Under the pieces are notes generated by a model. It made no database searches. It saw only the letters and a program-made list of their open reading frames with translations, and was not told the origin of the DNA. From Streptomyces sp. NBC_00341 (GTDB lineage: Bacteria; Actinomycetota; Actinomycetes; Streptomycetales; Streptomycetaceae): DNA of 64,000 nt. Location of the stretch: NCBI RefSeq assembly GCF_041435055.1, contig NZ_CP108002.1, forward strand, positions 2,666,001 to 2,730,000, given 5' to 3'. Position numbers and translations under genes: made by a program. Shown in pieces: positions 7,745 to 20,300 of this stretch (positions are counted from its first letter, which is position 1; each line of letters starts with the position of its first letter).

Positions 7745-9036
7745 GCCGCCGCCTCCTCGTCCGCCGGAGCCAGCGGCTCCACCAGTACCGTGACGATCTT
7801 GTTCCGGCGGCCCGCCGGGGACTCGGCGGTGAGCCGCAGCCGGCGCCCGTCGGGCAGCTCCACCTCCGAGGACGCACCGGCGATCGGGACCCGGCCCAGC
7901 GCCTTCGCGAGCAGCCCGCCGACCGTCTCCACGTCCTCGTCGTCGTACTCGTCGAGGCCGAACAGCTCACCGAGGTCCCCGATGTCCAGGCGCGCGGTGA
8001 CCCGGAAGCAGCCGTTCTCCAGCTCCTGGACCGGCGGGAGTTCGCGGTCGTACTCGTCGGTGATCTCGCCGACGATCTCCTCCAGGATGTCCTCGATGGT
8101 GACGATGCCCGCCGTGCCGCCGTACTCGTCGATCACGACGGCGACGTGGCTGCGGTCCTGCTGCATCTCGCGCAGCAGGTCCCCGGCGTTCTTCGTGTCG
8201 GGCACGAACGCCGCGGGGCGCATCGCGGTGGAGACCAGATCGGCCTCCGACTCCCGGTTGATGTGCGTCTTGCGGACCAGGTCCTTGAGATACACGATCC
8301 CGACGATGTCGTCCTCGTTCTCCCCGGTGACCGGGATCCGCGAGAAACCGGAGCGCAGCGCGAGGGTGAGCGCCTGCCGGATCGTCTTGTAGCGCTCGAT
8401 GCAGACCAAGTCGGTGCGCGGCACCATCACCTCGCGCACGAGCGTGTCACCGAGCTCGAAGACGGAGTGCACCATGCGGCGCTCCTCGTCCTCGATCAGC
8501 GACTCCTGCTCCGCGAGGTCGACCATGGCCCGCAGTTCCGCCTCGCTGGCGAACGGGCCCTTGCGGAACCCCTTGCCAGGCGTCAGCGCGTTGCCGAGGA
8601 GGATCAGCAGCTGCGGGACCGGGCCCATGATCCTGGCCAGCGGCAGCAGTACGTACGCCGCCGCCGTGGCCGTGTTCAGCGGGTGCTGGCGGCCGATGGT
8701 GCGCGGCGAGACCCCGATGGCCACGTAGGAGACGAGGACCATGACCCCCATGGCGACGGCCAGCGCCTCCCACGTCTCCGGGAGTTCTTTGAGACTGGCG
8801 TAGGTGACCAGCACCCCGGCGGCCATCTCGCAGGCGACCCGCACCAGCAGGGCGACATTGAGATAGCGGGTGGGATCGGCCGCGACCTGTTCGAGCTTGT
8901 CTCCGCCGCGCCGGCCCGAGCGGACCGCCTCGGCCGCCCGGAAGCTGGACGTACGCGCGATTCCGGCCTCGGCACACGCCGCCAGCCAGCCGACGACGAC
9001 CAGCAGGACGACGCCGAAGACGAGCGGCAGGCTCAC
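7741..9036 (-). CDS. CNNM/CorC-type membrane protein (DUF21, CBS pair, CorC/HlyC domain)
   Basis: The 431-residue protein has an N-terminal DUF21 membrane domain with about four helices (first [20 protein letters not shown]), then two CBS domains ([15 protein letters not shown] and [30 protein letters not shown]), then a C-terminal CorC/HlyC domain ending [17 protein letters not shown]. This architecture is shared with CNNM/CorC proteins linked to Mg2+/Co2+ efflux and is often mislabelled hemolysin. GTG 9036 overlaps the ybeY stop by four bases. The family is known for magnesium homeostasis; the substrate here is inferred. Confidence 0.93.
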   Translation of the reverse strand: MSLPLVFGVVLLVVVGWLAACAEAGIARTSSFRAAEAVRSGRRGGDKLEQVAADPTRYLNVALLVRVACEMAAGVLVTYASLKELPETWEALAVAMGVMVLVSYVAIGVSPRTIGRQHPLNTATAAAYVLLPLARIMGPVPQLLILLGNALTPGKGFRKGPFASEAELRAMVDLAEQESLIEDEERRMVHSVFELGDTLVREVMVPRTDLVCIERYKTIRQALTLALRSGFSRIPVTGENEDDIVGIVYLKDLVRKTHINRESEADLVSTAMRPAAFVPDTKNAGDLLREMQQDRSHVAVVIDEYGGTAGIVTIEDILEEIVGEITDEYDRELPPVQELENGCFRVTARLDIGDLGELFGLDEYDDEDVETVGGLLAKALGRVPIAGASSEVELPDGRRLRLTAESPAGRRNKIVTVLVEPLAPADEEAAA

Positions 9037-9530
9037 GAGACGGTGGGGGCGGGCGACGGGCCGGTCATGCCGCGCTCACCGCGCCAGCCGTCCACGATCG
9101 CCGCCTGGAGGCCGAACATCTCGGCCTTCTCGTCCGGCTCCTCGTGGTCGTAACCGAGCAGGTGCAGCACCCCGTGGACGGTGAGGAGCTGGAGCTCCTC
9201 GTCCATGGAGTGCTGCGTCTCGGCGTCCTCGCCCTGCTTCTTGGCGACCTCCGGGCAGAGCACGATGTCACCGAGGAGCCCCTGCGGGGGCTCCTCCTCG
9301 TCCTTGGCCGGCGGACGCAGCTCGTCCATCGGGAAGGACATGACATCGGTCGGACCCGTCAGATCCATCCACTGGATGTGGAGCTGTTCCATGGCGTCGG
9401 TGTCCACCACGATCACCGAGAGCTCGGAGAGCGGGTGGATCCGCATCCGGGCGAGTGCGTAGCGGGCGATGTCGAGGATCGCCTGCTCGTCGACCTCGGT
9501 TCCGGACTCGTTGTTGACGTCGATCGACAT
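9033..9530 (-). CDS. ybeY: Endoribonuclease YbeY
   Basis: YbeY is a zinc-dependent endoribonuclease for 16S rRNA 3'-end maturation and 70S quality control. The zinc site [16 protein letters not shown] (H-x3-H-x5-H) and the motif [11 protein letters not shown] are intact. The length of 165 aa is usual. It starts nine bases after the phoH stop and overlaps the next gene by four bases, the standard phoH-ybeY-corC order, which supports a role in rRNA processing shared with Era nearby. Confidence 0.97.
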   Translation of the reverse strand: MSIDVNNESGTEVDEQAILDIARYALARMRIHPLSELSVIVVDTDAMEQLHIQWMDLTGPTDVMSFPMDELRPPAKDEEEPPQGLLGDIVLCPEVAKKQGEDAETQHSMDEELQLLTVHGVLHLLGYDHEEPDEKAEMFGLQAAIVDGWRGERGMTGPSPAPTVS

Positions 9531-9539
9531 GGTGCGCTG

Positions 9540-11669
<2,130 letters not shown>

Positions 11670-11802
11670 GGGCCGGCCCTCGGGCCTGCGCATACCTCCC
11701 GTTGCAGGGTTCTCGCTGCTCGACAACCTCTGGAGTACCAAGCCTACGACTCTGTACTGACAACACCGAGAGGTTTTCCCGGGCGGGGCGCGGCCCGCCC
11801 GG

Positions 11803-12903
11803 TCACGGCCGGAAGCCGATCGTCGGGACGGCCCTGCGCAGCGGCCAGTGGCGGGCCGCTGCCGGGAGCAGGTCCTCAAGGAACGCGTACCGCTGGAGCG
11901 CCGCCGGGTCCTGGCCGGCGCAGGTGCGGACCTGCTGCCACCAGGCGGCGATCTCCGCCCAGCCGGGGGCCGAGAGCGAGCCGCCGAACTCCTGGACGGA
12001 GAGGGCGGCGGTGAGTCCGGCGAAGGCGAGCCGGTCCGCGAGCGGCCAGTTGGCCAGGGTGCCGGTGACGAACCCGGCGACGAAGACGTCGCCCGCGCCG
12101 GTCGGATCGAGCGCCTCGACCGCGATCGCGGGGACCTCGGCCGCGGTCCCGTTGGCCGAGTCGACCGCGTAGGCGCCCTCCGCACCGAGGGTGACGACGG
12201 CCAGCGGTACGTGCTCCGCGAGCGCGTGCGCGGCGGCGCGGGGGCAGTCCGTACGGGTGTAGCGCATGGCCTCCTGCGCGTTGGGGAGGAACGCCCGGCA
12301 GTGCGCCAGGTCGGTCAGCCCCGCCAGGTCCCAGCGGCCGGTCTCGTCCCAGCCGACGTCCGCGAAGACCATGGCGCCGCTGCGGGCGGCCGAGGCCACC
12401 CACGGCTCGCTGCGGCCCGGGACGAGCGAGGCGACGGCGGCGCGGGCCCGGGGCGGGCACCGGGGGAAGGCGGCGGCCGGGCCCGGCTCGGCGGGCGGCG
12501 GGGCCTCGTGGCCGTGCGAGACCATCGTCCGCTCGCCCTCGTACGCCATGGAGACGGTCACCGGGGAGTGCCAGCCGCGCACGGTGTGCGACATCGAGAG
12601 GTCGATGCCCTCGCCCTGCTCCAGGGCGTCCCAGCAGTACTCGCCGTAGTGGTCGTCGCCGAAGGCCGCGGCCAGGGAGGTGTGCAGGCCGAGCCGGGCC
12701 AGTGCGGTGGCCATGTTGGCGACCCCGCCGGGGCTGGAGCCCATGCCGCGCGCCCAGGACTCGGTGCCGCGCACGGGGGCGCTGTCCAGGCCGGTGAAGA
12801 TGATGTCGAGGAAGACCGTGCCGGTGAGGAAGACGTCGCAGTCCGGGTCCTGCGGCGCGCGCAGTCCGTCCAGTGGGTCGATTCCTGGCATCCCAGTGCT
12901 CAC
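11803..12903 (-). CDS. PfkB-family carbohydrate kinase
   Basis: The protein is 366 aa starting at GTG 12903, which has GGGGAG six bases upstream. The N-terminal ribokinase pattern (DVFLTGTVFLDIIFTGL, SSPGGVANMATALARLGL) and the C-terminal PfkB signature DPTGAGDVFVAGFVTG with the catalytic Asp are intact. The family phosphorylates sugars, nucleosides or sugar acids with ATP; the substrate cannot be told from sequence. It faces the divergent MFS gene across a 334-bp interval, so it may act on what that protein carries, though this is inference. Confidence 0.9.
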   Translation of the reverse strand: MSTGMPGIDPLDGLRAPQDPDCDVFLTGTVFLDIIFTGLDSAPVRGTESWARGMGSSPGGVANMATALARLGLHTSLAAAFGDDHYGEYCWDALEQGEGIDLSMSHTVRGWHSPVTVSMAYEGERTMVSHGHEAPPPAEPGPAAAFPRCPPRARAAVASLVPGRSEPWVASAARSGAMVFADVGWDETGRWDLAGLTDLAHCRAFLPNAQEAMRYTRTDCPRAAAHALAEHVPLAVVTLGAEGAYAVDSANGTAAEVPAIAVEALDPTGAGDVFVAGFVTGTLANWPLADRLAFAGLTAALSVQEFGGSLSAPGWAEIAAWWQQVRTCAGQDPAALQRYAFLEDLLPAAARHWPLRRAVPTIGFRP

Positions 12904-13237
12904 CTTGCACTCCCCGGTCGTGGCAGTTCCGGCCAGTGTGCCCGATTCACTCCGCCGTTCGGGGGGTCCACGCCGAGTCCGGTCACACAGAGCCTGACCT
13001 GCATAAACATGCGTTGCTACCCGCATATCAACGCGACAAACACATAAGTGGCTTAGATCACAGCGAGGCGACTTTCGGTCGGGCGGGGGCGCTTGATACA
13101 AATTGGCCCGCGAGCACCGTTGGAGGCATTTTCCGGCGAGTGTGTCGACTTCTTCGCATTTCCTTCATTTTCTGCGTTTTCGCCTTACCCCCTCTCTGTC
13201 TTCTCCCGCCTCTTCTGGCATGTCTTCAGGAACGCCC
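12904..13237. promoter_or_regulatory. 334-bp divergent interval, locally AT-rich
   Basis: The interval lies between the divergent PfkB kinase and MFS genes. Bases 12998-13060 (CCTGCATAAACATGCG and onward to CATAAGTGGCTTAGATCAC) are clearly AT-richer than the chromosome average and are the best place for promoters. No coding region is convincing, and no clear operator palindrome was found. Confidence 0.45.
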
Positions 13238-14596
13238 ATGTCCTCGCGCCCTCGCGCCGCGTGGCCGCTGGTCGCCGTGTTCACCGCCGGCTACCTCGCC
13301 TCATATCTGCTCCCCACCATCGTGGGGAGGCTCTCCGTCTATCTGGGCCTCAGCCCGGCCCAGGGCGGTCTGGTCGGCAGCGCCCTGCTGCTGAGTTCGG
13401 CCTGTGCCGGGTTCTGCCTGGCGGGCCGGGTCGAGACGTACGGGCCGCGCAGACCCGCGCGGATCGGACTGACGCTGGCCGCGCTCGGCTACGGCTGCGC
13501 GGCGCTGACCGGTTCCGTACCGCTGGTGGTCATGGGTGTGGTCGTCGGCGGCTTCGGCTCCGGCGCGGCGACCGCGGTCGCCGCGGCGGGCATCGCCGCC
13601 CAGCGCGATCCGCACCGGACCTCGTCCCTGGGGCTGCTCAGCGTCTCCGCGACCGCCGGCGTCCTCTACCTGACGATTCCTCACCTGGGCGGCGGCCACC
13701 GGCTGCCGTTCGCCTCGATCGCTGTGGCCGCGCTCCTCGTCTGGCCCGCGACGTCCCGGCTGGGCGGCGCGGTGCCCGCGGGTCCCGCCGTTCCCGCCGC
13801 CGGCCGGCTGCCGCACCGCCGCTCCGGTCTGGTGCTGGCGGGCGGCATGCTCGTCTGGTCGATGGCGCAGAACGCGCTCTGGGGTGTCAGCAGCCGCATC
13901 GGGATAGTGCAGGTGGGCCTCTCCGAGGTCTCCATAGGGGCGGTCTTCGCCGCCGCACTCGGCGCCGGGCTGCTCGGCGTGATGGGCGCCGGGCTACTGG
14001 GCGCACGGCTCGGACGCGCGGTCCCGATCGGGCTGGGCACCGTGATCATCGCGGTGATGATCGTGGTCAGCTCCTCTGCCGGCGGCCTCCGCTCGTTCGC
14101 GACCGGCGAGATCGTCTGGAACACCTTCTACCCGGTGGTCCTGTCGTACCTGATCGGTCTGGCCGCGTCACTGGACATACGCGGCCGCTGGGCGGTCCTC
14201 GCGGGATCGGCCTCTTCGGTGGGTGTGGCCTGCGGGCCGCTGCTGGGCAGCGTGTTGTCCGAGGCGTCCGGCTATCGGGTGATGGGGCTGATCCTGGGCG
14301 CCGTGACCCTGCTGGTCGCGGTCCCGGTGACGGCCGTCGCCCTGCACGCCGGTGGCCGTCCGCTGGTGCCGGGTTCGGTGCGCCGCAGGGGCGGTGCTCC
14401 GGTGGCCCTGCTCGCCGTCACCACCGGCGCGGTGCCCGGCGCCGTGCCCAGGCTCGGCGCGCCCGAGCAGGCCGTCACGGAGCTCAGCCTGCCCGAGTTG
14501 CGCCGCAGGCGACTGGTCAGGAGTGCGTTCCGGACGGCCGGCCCGGCCGGCGGGGACGGTCAGTCGAACGCGTACGCCTCGACCTCGGACAGGTAG
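13238..14596 (+). CDS. MFS transporter
   Basis: The 452-residue protein has about 12 hydrophobic helices, beginning WPLVAVFTAGYLASYLLPTI. It shows YGPRRPARIGL at the motif A position and a short C-terminal basic tail. The start ATG 13238 has CAGGAA seven bases upstream; ATG 13220 is an alternative. The substrate is unknown. Its 3' end overlaps the convergent deaminase gene by 37 bp, and its last 12 residues are antisense to that gene's C-terminus. Confidence 0.85.
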   Translation: MSSRPRAAWPLVAVFTAGYLASYLLPTIVGRLSVYLGLSPAQGGLVGSALLLSSACAGFCLAGRVETYGPRRPARIGLTLAALGYGCAALTGSVPLVVMGVVVGGFGSGAATAVAAAGIAAQRDPHRTSSLGLLSVSATAGVLYLTIPHLGGGHRLPFASIAVAALLVWPATSRLGGAVPAGPAVPAAGRLPHRRSGLVLAGGMLVWSMAQNALWGVSSRIGIVQVGLSEVSIGAVFAAALGAGLLGVMGAGLLGARLGRAVPIGLGTVIIAVMIVVSSSAGGLRSFATGEIVWNTFYPVVLSYLIGLAASLDIRGRWAVLAGSASSVGVACGPLLGSVLSEASGYRVMGLILGAVTLLVAVPVTAVALHAGGRPLVPGSVRRRGGAPVALLAVTTGAVPGAVPRLGAPEQAVTELSLPELRRRRLVRSAFRTAGPAGGDGQSNAYASTSDR

Positions 14597-15552
14597 CGCG
14601 CCCGGCGCTCCTCGTCGTGGTCGAGGAAGGCCGCCTCGAAGGAGTTGCGGGCCAGGGTGCGCAGCTGTTCGCGCTCCAGGCCGAGCGCCTCGTGGACGGC
14701 GTGGAAGGTGTCCCCGACGTACCCGCCGAAGTAGGCGGGGTCGTCGGAGTTCACCGTGCAGAGCAGCCCGGCGTCCATCATGGCCCGCAGCGGGTGCTCC
14801 TCCAGGGTGTCGATGGCCCGCAGCCGTACGTTGGACAGCGGGCAGAGGGTGAGCGGCACCCGGTCCGCGACCAGCCGCTTCACCAGCTCCGGGTCCTCCA
14901 TGCAGCGCAGCCCGTGGTCGATGCGCTCCACGCCGAGTACGTCGAGGGCCTCCCGGATGTAGGCGGGCGGCCCCTCCTCGCCGGCGTGCGCGACCTTGCG
15001 CAGCCCGAGCGCCTCCGCGGCGGCGTACACCTCGCGGAACTTGGCGGGCGGGTGGCCGACCTCCGCGGAGTCCAGGCCGATCGCGCTGATGCGGTGCAGA
15101 TGCGGCTTCGCGGCCTCAAGGGTCTCCAGCGCGGAGTCGGCGGACCGGTCGCGCAGGAAGCACATGATCAGCTGGGTGGAGACCCCGTGCTTCTCCTCGC
15201 TGCGCTCCAGCGCCCGGCCCAGCCCTTCGACGACCGCGGCGATCGGGACACCTCTGGCGGTGTGCGCCTGCGGGTCGAAGAAGATCTCCGCGTGCCGCAC
15301 ACCCTGCGCCGAGGCGCGGGCGAGATAGGCGTCGGCGAGCTCGGTGAAGTCGTCCTCGGTCCGCAACACCGCCATCAGCGCGTAGTACAGGTCGAGGAAG
15401 CTCTGCAGATCGTCGAAGAGGTAGGCGGTGCGCAGCTCCTCGGTGTCCGCGTAGGGCAGCCGCACGCCGTTGCGGGCGGCGAGCGCGAAGGCCAGCTCGG
15501 GTTCGAGGGTTCCTTCGATGTGGAGGTGGAGTTCTGCTTTGGGGAGGTGCAC
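14560..15552 (-). CDS. add: Adenosine/adenine deaminase family protein
   Basis: This is a 330-residue TIM-barrel purine deaminase. Zinc ligands: HLHIEGT near the N-terminus, AHAGEEGPP (His, catalytic Glu) and TVNSDDPAYFGGYV (Asp). The lines IFFDPQAHTARGVP, HAGEEGPPAYIREALDVLGV and NSDDPAYFGGYV match bacterial adenine deaminases of the Add fold, as I remember the Pseudomonas enzyme, more closely than true adenosine deaminases. The substrate may therefore be adenine. The start is GTG 15552. It lies 33 bp after RNase Z on the same strand and probably shares its transcript. Confidence 0.9.
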   Translation of the reverse strand: MHLPKAELHLHIEGTLEPELAFALAARNGVRLPYADTEELRTAYLFDDLQSFLDLYYALMAVLRTEDDFTELADAYLARASAQGVRHAEIFFDPQAHTARGVPIAAVVEGLGRALERSEEKHGVSTQLIMCFLRDRSADSALETLEAAKPHLHRISAIGLDSAEVGHPPAKFREVYAAAEALGLRKVAHAGEEGPPAYIREALDVLGVERIDHGLRCMEDPELVKRLVADRVPLTLCPLSNVRLRAIDTLEEHPLRAMMDAGLLCTVNSDDPAYFGGYVGDTFHAVHEALGLEREQLRTLARNSFEAAFLDHDEERRARYLSEVEAYAFD

Positions 15553-15585
15553 GGTTTCTCGCTAACGCAGGTGGTACTGGTGTTG

Positions 15586-16494
15586 TTACTGGTGACGCGT
15601 GGGGACCGGGACGGTGATCAGGTCCTGGGCGACGGTGAGTTCGCCCTCGAATCCGGCGGCGCGGGCCTGTGCCTCGAACGCCTCCTGGTCCGGGTAGCGC
15701 TGCGAGAAGTGGGTGAGCACGAGGTGCCGTACGCCCGCTTCCCGCGCCACCCGGGCCGCCTGTCCGGCGGTGAGGTGGCCGTGGTCGGTGGCGAGCCGTT
15801 CGTCCTCGTCGAGGAAGGTCGACTCGATGACCAGCATGTCGCATCCCTCGGCGAGCGCGTACACGCCGTCGCAGAGCCTGGTGTCCATGATGAACGCGAA
15901 CCGCTGTCCGCGCCTGTGCTCGGAGACGTCGTCGAGGGTGACTTCGCCGAGGGCGCCCTCGCGCTGGATCCGGCCGATGTCCGGTCCGGCGACGGAGTGC
16001 TCCGCGAGCAGGGCGGGCAGCATGCGCCGCCGGTCGGGTTCGACGAGGCGGTAGCCGTACGACTCGACGGGGTGGGACAGCTTGTGGGCGCTGAGCGTGT
16101 ACGCGTCCGTGGTGGCCAGCGGCCCGTCGGCGGCGACCGGGGCCTGGTCCAGCTCGACGGACTCGCGATAGGCGGTCGCGTACCGCAGCCGGTCGAAGAA
16201 GTGCTGTCCGCTCGCCGGGTAGTGCGCGGCGACGGGGTGCGGGACCTGGTCGAGGTTGATCCGCTGGATCACCCCGGCCAGGCCGAGCGAGTGGTCGCCG
16301 TGGAAGTGCGTGACGCAGATCCGGTTGATGTCGTGCGCGGCGACACCGGCCCGCAGCATCTGGCGCTGGGTGCCCTCGCCGGGATCGAAGAGGAGGCCCT
16401 CGCCGTCCCAGCGCAGCAGGTAGCCGTTGTGGTTGCGGTGCCGGGTCGGGACCTGGCTGGCGGTGCCGAGGACGACGAGTTCACGTGCGGACAC
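15586..16494 (-). CDS. rnz: Ribonuclease Z
   Basis: RNase Z cleaves the 3' trailer of tRNA precursors. The 302-residue protein has the metallo-beta-lactamase motif [13 protein letters not shown], the downstream [24 protein letters not shown] and the C-terminal [13 protein letters not shown] 16494 is the only reasonable start and has no clear ribosome site. A 169-bp MITE-like palindrome ends (16513) only 18 bp upstream, between this gene and HIT, so its hairpin will be in the leader of the mRNA. Confidence 0.95.
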   Translation of the reverse strand: MSARELVVLGTASQVPTRHRNHNGYLLRWDGEGLLFDPGEGTQRQMLRAGVAAHDINRICVTHFHGDHSLGLAGVIQRINLDQVPHPVAAHYPASGQHFFDRLRYATAYRESVELDQAPVAADGPLATTDAYTLSAHKLSHPVESYGYRLVEPDRRRMLPALLAEHSVAGPDIGRIQREGALGEVTLDDVSEHRRGQRFAFIMDTRLCDGVYALAEGCDMLVIESTFLDEDERLATDHGHLTAGQAARVAREAGVRHLVLTHFSQRYPDQEAFEAQARAAGFEGELTVAQDLITVPVPTRHQ

Positions 16495-16512
16495 GGTGTG
16501 GGGTGGTCCGTT

Positions 16513-16681
16513 CTAGGGCCTGTCCGGTGGATCAGGGTCGGATAGGGCGCGGCGTCTGGTGCGGTGCATCGCAAGGCGCCGGAGCGTCTCGATAGCGGAG
16601 CTATTGGGGCGTTTCGGCAACGCGGCGAGGTGCCGTGCCAGACGCCGCGCCCCCGGCCATGATCCGCCGGACAGGCCCTAG
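16513..16681. mobile_element. MITE-like palindromic element with CTAG ends
   Basis: The 169-bp element begins CTAGGGCCTGTCCGGTGGATCA and ends with its complement, with one mismatch in 22. Further inward, GCGGCGTCTGG pairs with CCAGACGCCGC, so nearly the whole element folds into one hairpin. It has no coding capacity. Its right-hand CTAG contains the TAG stop of the HIT gene. It shares the terminal CTAGGGCCTGTC with the element at 41883-42061. Confidence 0.85.
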
Positions 16682-17037
16682 CCGGGGGGCCACTGGAGGC
16701 CGCGGCCTCCCAGGACGTGGGCGTGCGCGTGGAAGACGGTCTGTCCGGCGCCCGCACCGGTGTTGAACACGACCCGGTAGCCGCTGTCCGCGATCTTCTC
16801 GTCGGCGGCGACCTGCCCGGCCTCGCGCACCACGTCCGCGAGGACCTGCGGTTCCGCGGCGGCCAGGGAGGCGGCGTCGGGGTGGTGGAGGCGCGGGATG
16901 ACGAGCACGTGGGTGGGGGCCTGGGGATTGATGTCGCGGAAGGCGACGGTGGTGTCGGTCTCCCGGATGATGGTGGCCGGGATCTCACCCGAGACGATCT
17001 TGCAGAACAGGCAGTCGGGCTGCGGTTCTCCTGCCAT
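16678..17037 (-). CDS. HIT-family nucleotide hydrolase/binding protein
   Basis: The 119-residue protein is of the HINT-type histidine triad branch: CLFCKIVSGEIPA at the N-terminus (a CxxC zinc pair), DINPQAPTHVLVIPR in the middle and the triad HAHAHVLGG near the C-terminus. Members hydrolyse aminoacyl- or lipidated adenylates. The start is ATG 17037 with AGGAG about seven bases upstream. The TAG stop at 16678-16680 is part of the CTAG end of the neighbouring palindromic element. The protein nevertheless ends WPPG, the normal end for this family, so the element landed exactly at the end. Confidence 0.95.
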   Translation of the reverse strand: MAGEPQPDCLFCKIVSGEIPATIIRETDTTVAFRDINPQAPTHVLVIPRLHHPDAASLAAAEPQVLADVVREAGQVAADEKIADSGYRVVFNTGAGAGQTVFHAHAHVLGGRGLQWPPG

Positions 17038-17120
17038 TTGGCGCTCCTTGAGTCTCGGTGATCAGTCAGGGGCCAGCCTAGCCGGACGGGCGCGGCCGTT
17101 TCCGGGGCCTGAGCCCCAAA

Positions 17121-17270
17121 ATCCAGCCCCGCCGGCGATTGAGGCGCGGGGCCCGGGGCGGAGCCCCGATATCCAGCCCCGCCGGCGATTGAGGCGCGAG
17201 GCCCCGGCCGGAGCCCCAAAATCCAGCCCCGCCGGCGATTGAGGCGCGGGGCCCGGGGCGGAGCCCCGGT
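17121..17270. repeat. Three tandem 50-bp copies of the dispersed GGCGATTGAGG repeat
   Basis: The copies begin at 17121, 17171 and 17221, each ATCCAGCCCCGCCGGCGATT followed by GAGGCGC and a GC hairpin ending GAGCCCC. The period is exactly 50 bp, and a partial fourth copy precedes them at 17104-17120. They fill most of the 333-bp gap between the HIT and tricorn genes; the rest of the gap is GC-rich filler with no gene. Confidence 0.9.
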
Positions 17271-17370
17271 TACGGGACGGGGCGGGGTGGGGAACAGGCC
17301 CGCCGCAGGCGCCCCGGCGCCCCGGGACCCGCCCCGCCCCGCCCCACACCCCGCCCCCCCCCACACGTCA

Positions 17371-20300
17371 CTACGGCAGCCGCGGCGCCGTCTTCGCCGG
17401 GGTCCTGGTCAGCGACTCCAGCGCGATCCGGATCGCCTCGTCCAGCTGCGGATCCCGCCCCGCCGCCCGGTCCTGCGGCGTCATGACGACCTCGACGTCC
17501 GGATCGACGCCGTGGTTCTCGACGCCCCAGCCGTACCCCTCCATCCAGAAGGCGTACTTGGGCTGGGTGACCAGCGTGCCGTCGACCAGCCGGTACCGGC
17601 TGTCGATGCCCACGACGCCGCCCCAGGTGCGGGTGCCGACCACCGGGCCGATGCCCATCAGCTTGATCGCCGCGTTCACGATGTCGCCGTCGGAACCGGA
17701 GAACTCGTCCGCCACCGCGACGACCGGCCCGCGCGGCGCGTCGCCCGGGTAGCTGTGGGGCTGCCTGCCGCGGGGCAGGTCCCAGCCGACGATGCGGCGG
17801 CCCAGCTTCTCCACGATCAGCTGCGAGATGTGGCCGCCGCGGTTCTCCCGGACGTCCACCACCAGCCCTTCGCGGGCGACCTCGGTGCGCAGGTCGCGGT
17901 GGATCTGGGCCCAGCCCGGTCCGGCCATGTCGGGGACGTGGACGTAGCCGAGGCGCCCGCCGGAGTGCTCGTGGACGTAACGGCGCCGGTCGGCGACCCA
18001 GTCGTGGTAGCGCAGCGGCTCCTCGTCCGCGATCGGTACGACGACGACATGGCGCGGGTCGCCGCCGTCGGCCGGTGAGACGGTCAGTTCGACCGGGTGG
18101 CCGGCCGAGCCGGTGAGCAGCGGCCCGGGGCCGCTCACCCGGTCCACGGGGTGGCCGTCGACCGCGAGGATCGCGTCCCCCGCGCGGACGGCGACGCCCG
18201 GTGCGGCGAGCGGTGCGCGGGCGGCCGGGTCGGAGGTCTCCGAGGGCAGGATCCGGTCGATGCGCCAGCTCCCGTCCTCGGCGCGGGAGATGTCGGCGCC
18301 GAGCAGGCCCTGGCGGGCCGAGTCGTCGTGCCAGCCGCCGGTCGGCTGCACATAGGCGTGCGAGGTGCCGAGTTCGCCCTGTACCTCCCACAGCAGGTCC
18401 ATGAGGTCGTCGTGGGTGGCGACGCGCTCCAGCACCGGCCGGTAGCGGTCCAGGACGCCGGTCCAGTCGGTGCCGCCCATGTCGGGGCGCCAGAAGTTGT
18501 CCCGCATGATGCGCCCGGCCTCGTCGTACATCTGGCGCCATTCGGCGGCCGGGTCCAGGGTGCGGCGGATCCGGGAGAGGTCGACGGTGACGCTGCCGTC
18601 GCCGTCGTGGTCGTCGTCGGAGCCCGCCGACACCCGGCTGTCGGACGGTACGACGCGCAGGGCGCCCCGGCTGTGCAGCACCAGCCGCCTGCCGTCGCCG
18701 CTGACCGCGAACCGGGCGATGTCCGAGGCGAGTTCCTCGCAGCGCAGCTTCTCCAGGTCGTACCGCTCCAGCACGGTCTCCGGGCGGCGGGCGTCGGGCG
18801 TGGCCGCGCTCGTGCCGAGGACCCCGACGACCGGGTGGCGCAGCCAGAGCAGTCCGTCCTTCGCGGCCCGCAGCGAGGAGTAGCTGGCCGCCTCGACGGG
18901 CAGGGCGACGATCCGGTCCGCGAGGCCGTCCAGGTCGATGCGGGTGACCGGGAGCGCGGTGGGGTTGTCGTCGCCCTCGCCGCTCTTCTCCCGCTCGGTC
19001 GGGCGGCCGTGCAGCTGCGGCCCGAACGGGGAGGGGGTGGTCGCGGCGAGCGTCAGCAGGTGCGGCCGGCAGCCGCCGATGAAGGCCAGGTCGAAGACGT
19101 GTGAGTCGTAGACCGGGTCGAAGGCCCGCTCGGAGAGGAAGGCCAGGTGCTTTCCGTCGGGGGTGAAGGCGGGTGCGAAGTCGCGGAACCGCAGCGGGGT
19201 CGCCTCCGCGACCGTCAGGTCTGCCAGATGGGCGAGTTTGAGCTGGCTCAGCGGCTCTGGGCCGGGGTGCGACCAGGCGAGCCAGGAGGAGTCGGGCGAG
19301 AAGACGAGCCCGGAGGCGTCGCCGTGCTCGCTGCGGTCCACCTCGTGGACCTCGCCGCTCTCCCGCTCGACGATCAGTACCCGTCCGTCGTGGGCGGCGA
19401 CGGCGAACCGGCTGCCGTCGGGGGCGGGCGCCAGGTCGAGGACCCGGCCGATCCGGCCCGCGGCGAGGCGGTGCGGTACGGCGTCGGTCGAGGTGCCGGT
19501 GGCGGGGGCGCACTCCAGCGCGTCGTCGCCCTCGGCGTCGGTGACCCAGACGACGTGCTGGTCGCCGTCGGCCTGGAAGGTGCGGGGCAGCCGGGCCCGT
19601 ACGCCTGGTTCGACGGCGAGCGCGCGGGCCGGTCCCTCGCGGTGGGTGACCCAGTGGACGGCTCCGCGGGACCCGACCGCGCTGCCCCGCCCCGTACGGT
19701 CCGGGGACGCGGCGCTCAGGTGGCTGCCGGCGTGCACGGGGTGCGGCTGGAGGTCGGCGCGCTGGCCGCCGAGGCGGATGTCGAGGCGGCGGGGGCCGTC
19801 GCTCTCCAGGCCGTCCAGGAGCCACAGTTCACCGGCGGACGCGTAGGCGACCCGGGTGCCGTCGGTGGTGGCGTGCCGGGCGTAGAAGCCCTCGATGCCG
19901 GTGTGGCGGCGCAGATCGGTGCCGTCGGGGAGCGAGGAGTAGAGCGCGCCGACGCCTTCGTGGTCGGAGAGGAAGGCGATGCGCCCGCCCACCCACATCG
20001 GGCACTCGATGTTGCCGTCGAGCTCCTCGTTGACCCGGACGAACTCCTGCGGCTCCCCGTCGACCGGCGCCTCCTGCGCGGCGATCCAGAGCTTGCCGGC
20101 CGTGCCGCCCCGGTAGCGCTTCCACTTGGCGGCCTCGCGCCCCATGGTGGCCGAAAGCAGCAGGATCCGTCCGCCGGGCCCGTACGCGAGGGAGCCGACC
20201 GGCCCGTACGGCAGGGTCCGGGCGGGCCCGCCGTCGACCGGTACGGCGCGGGCCCAGGTGCGGCGCAGCGAGACCTGTCCCTGGGTGCTGAGGACCAGCA

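Noticed and set aside
13093..16545. 1150-codon plus-strand open frame
   Set aside because: It crosses an MFS gene in the wrong frame and is antisense to the deaminase and RNase Z; no family features.
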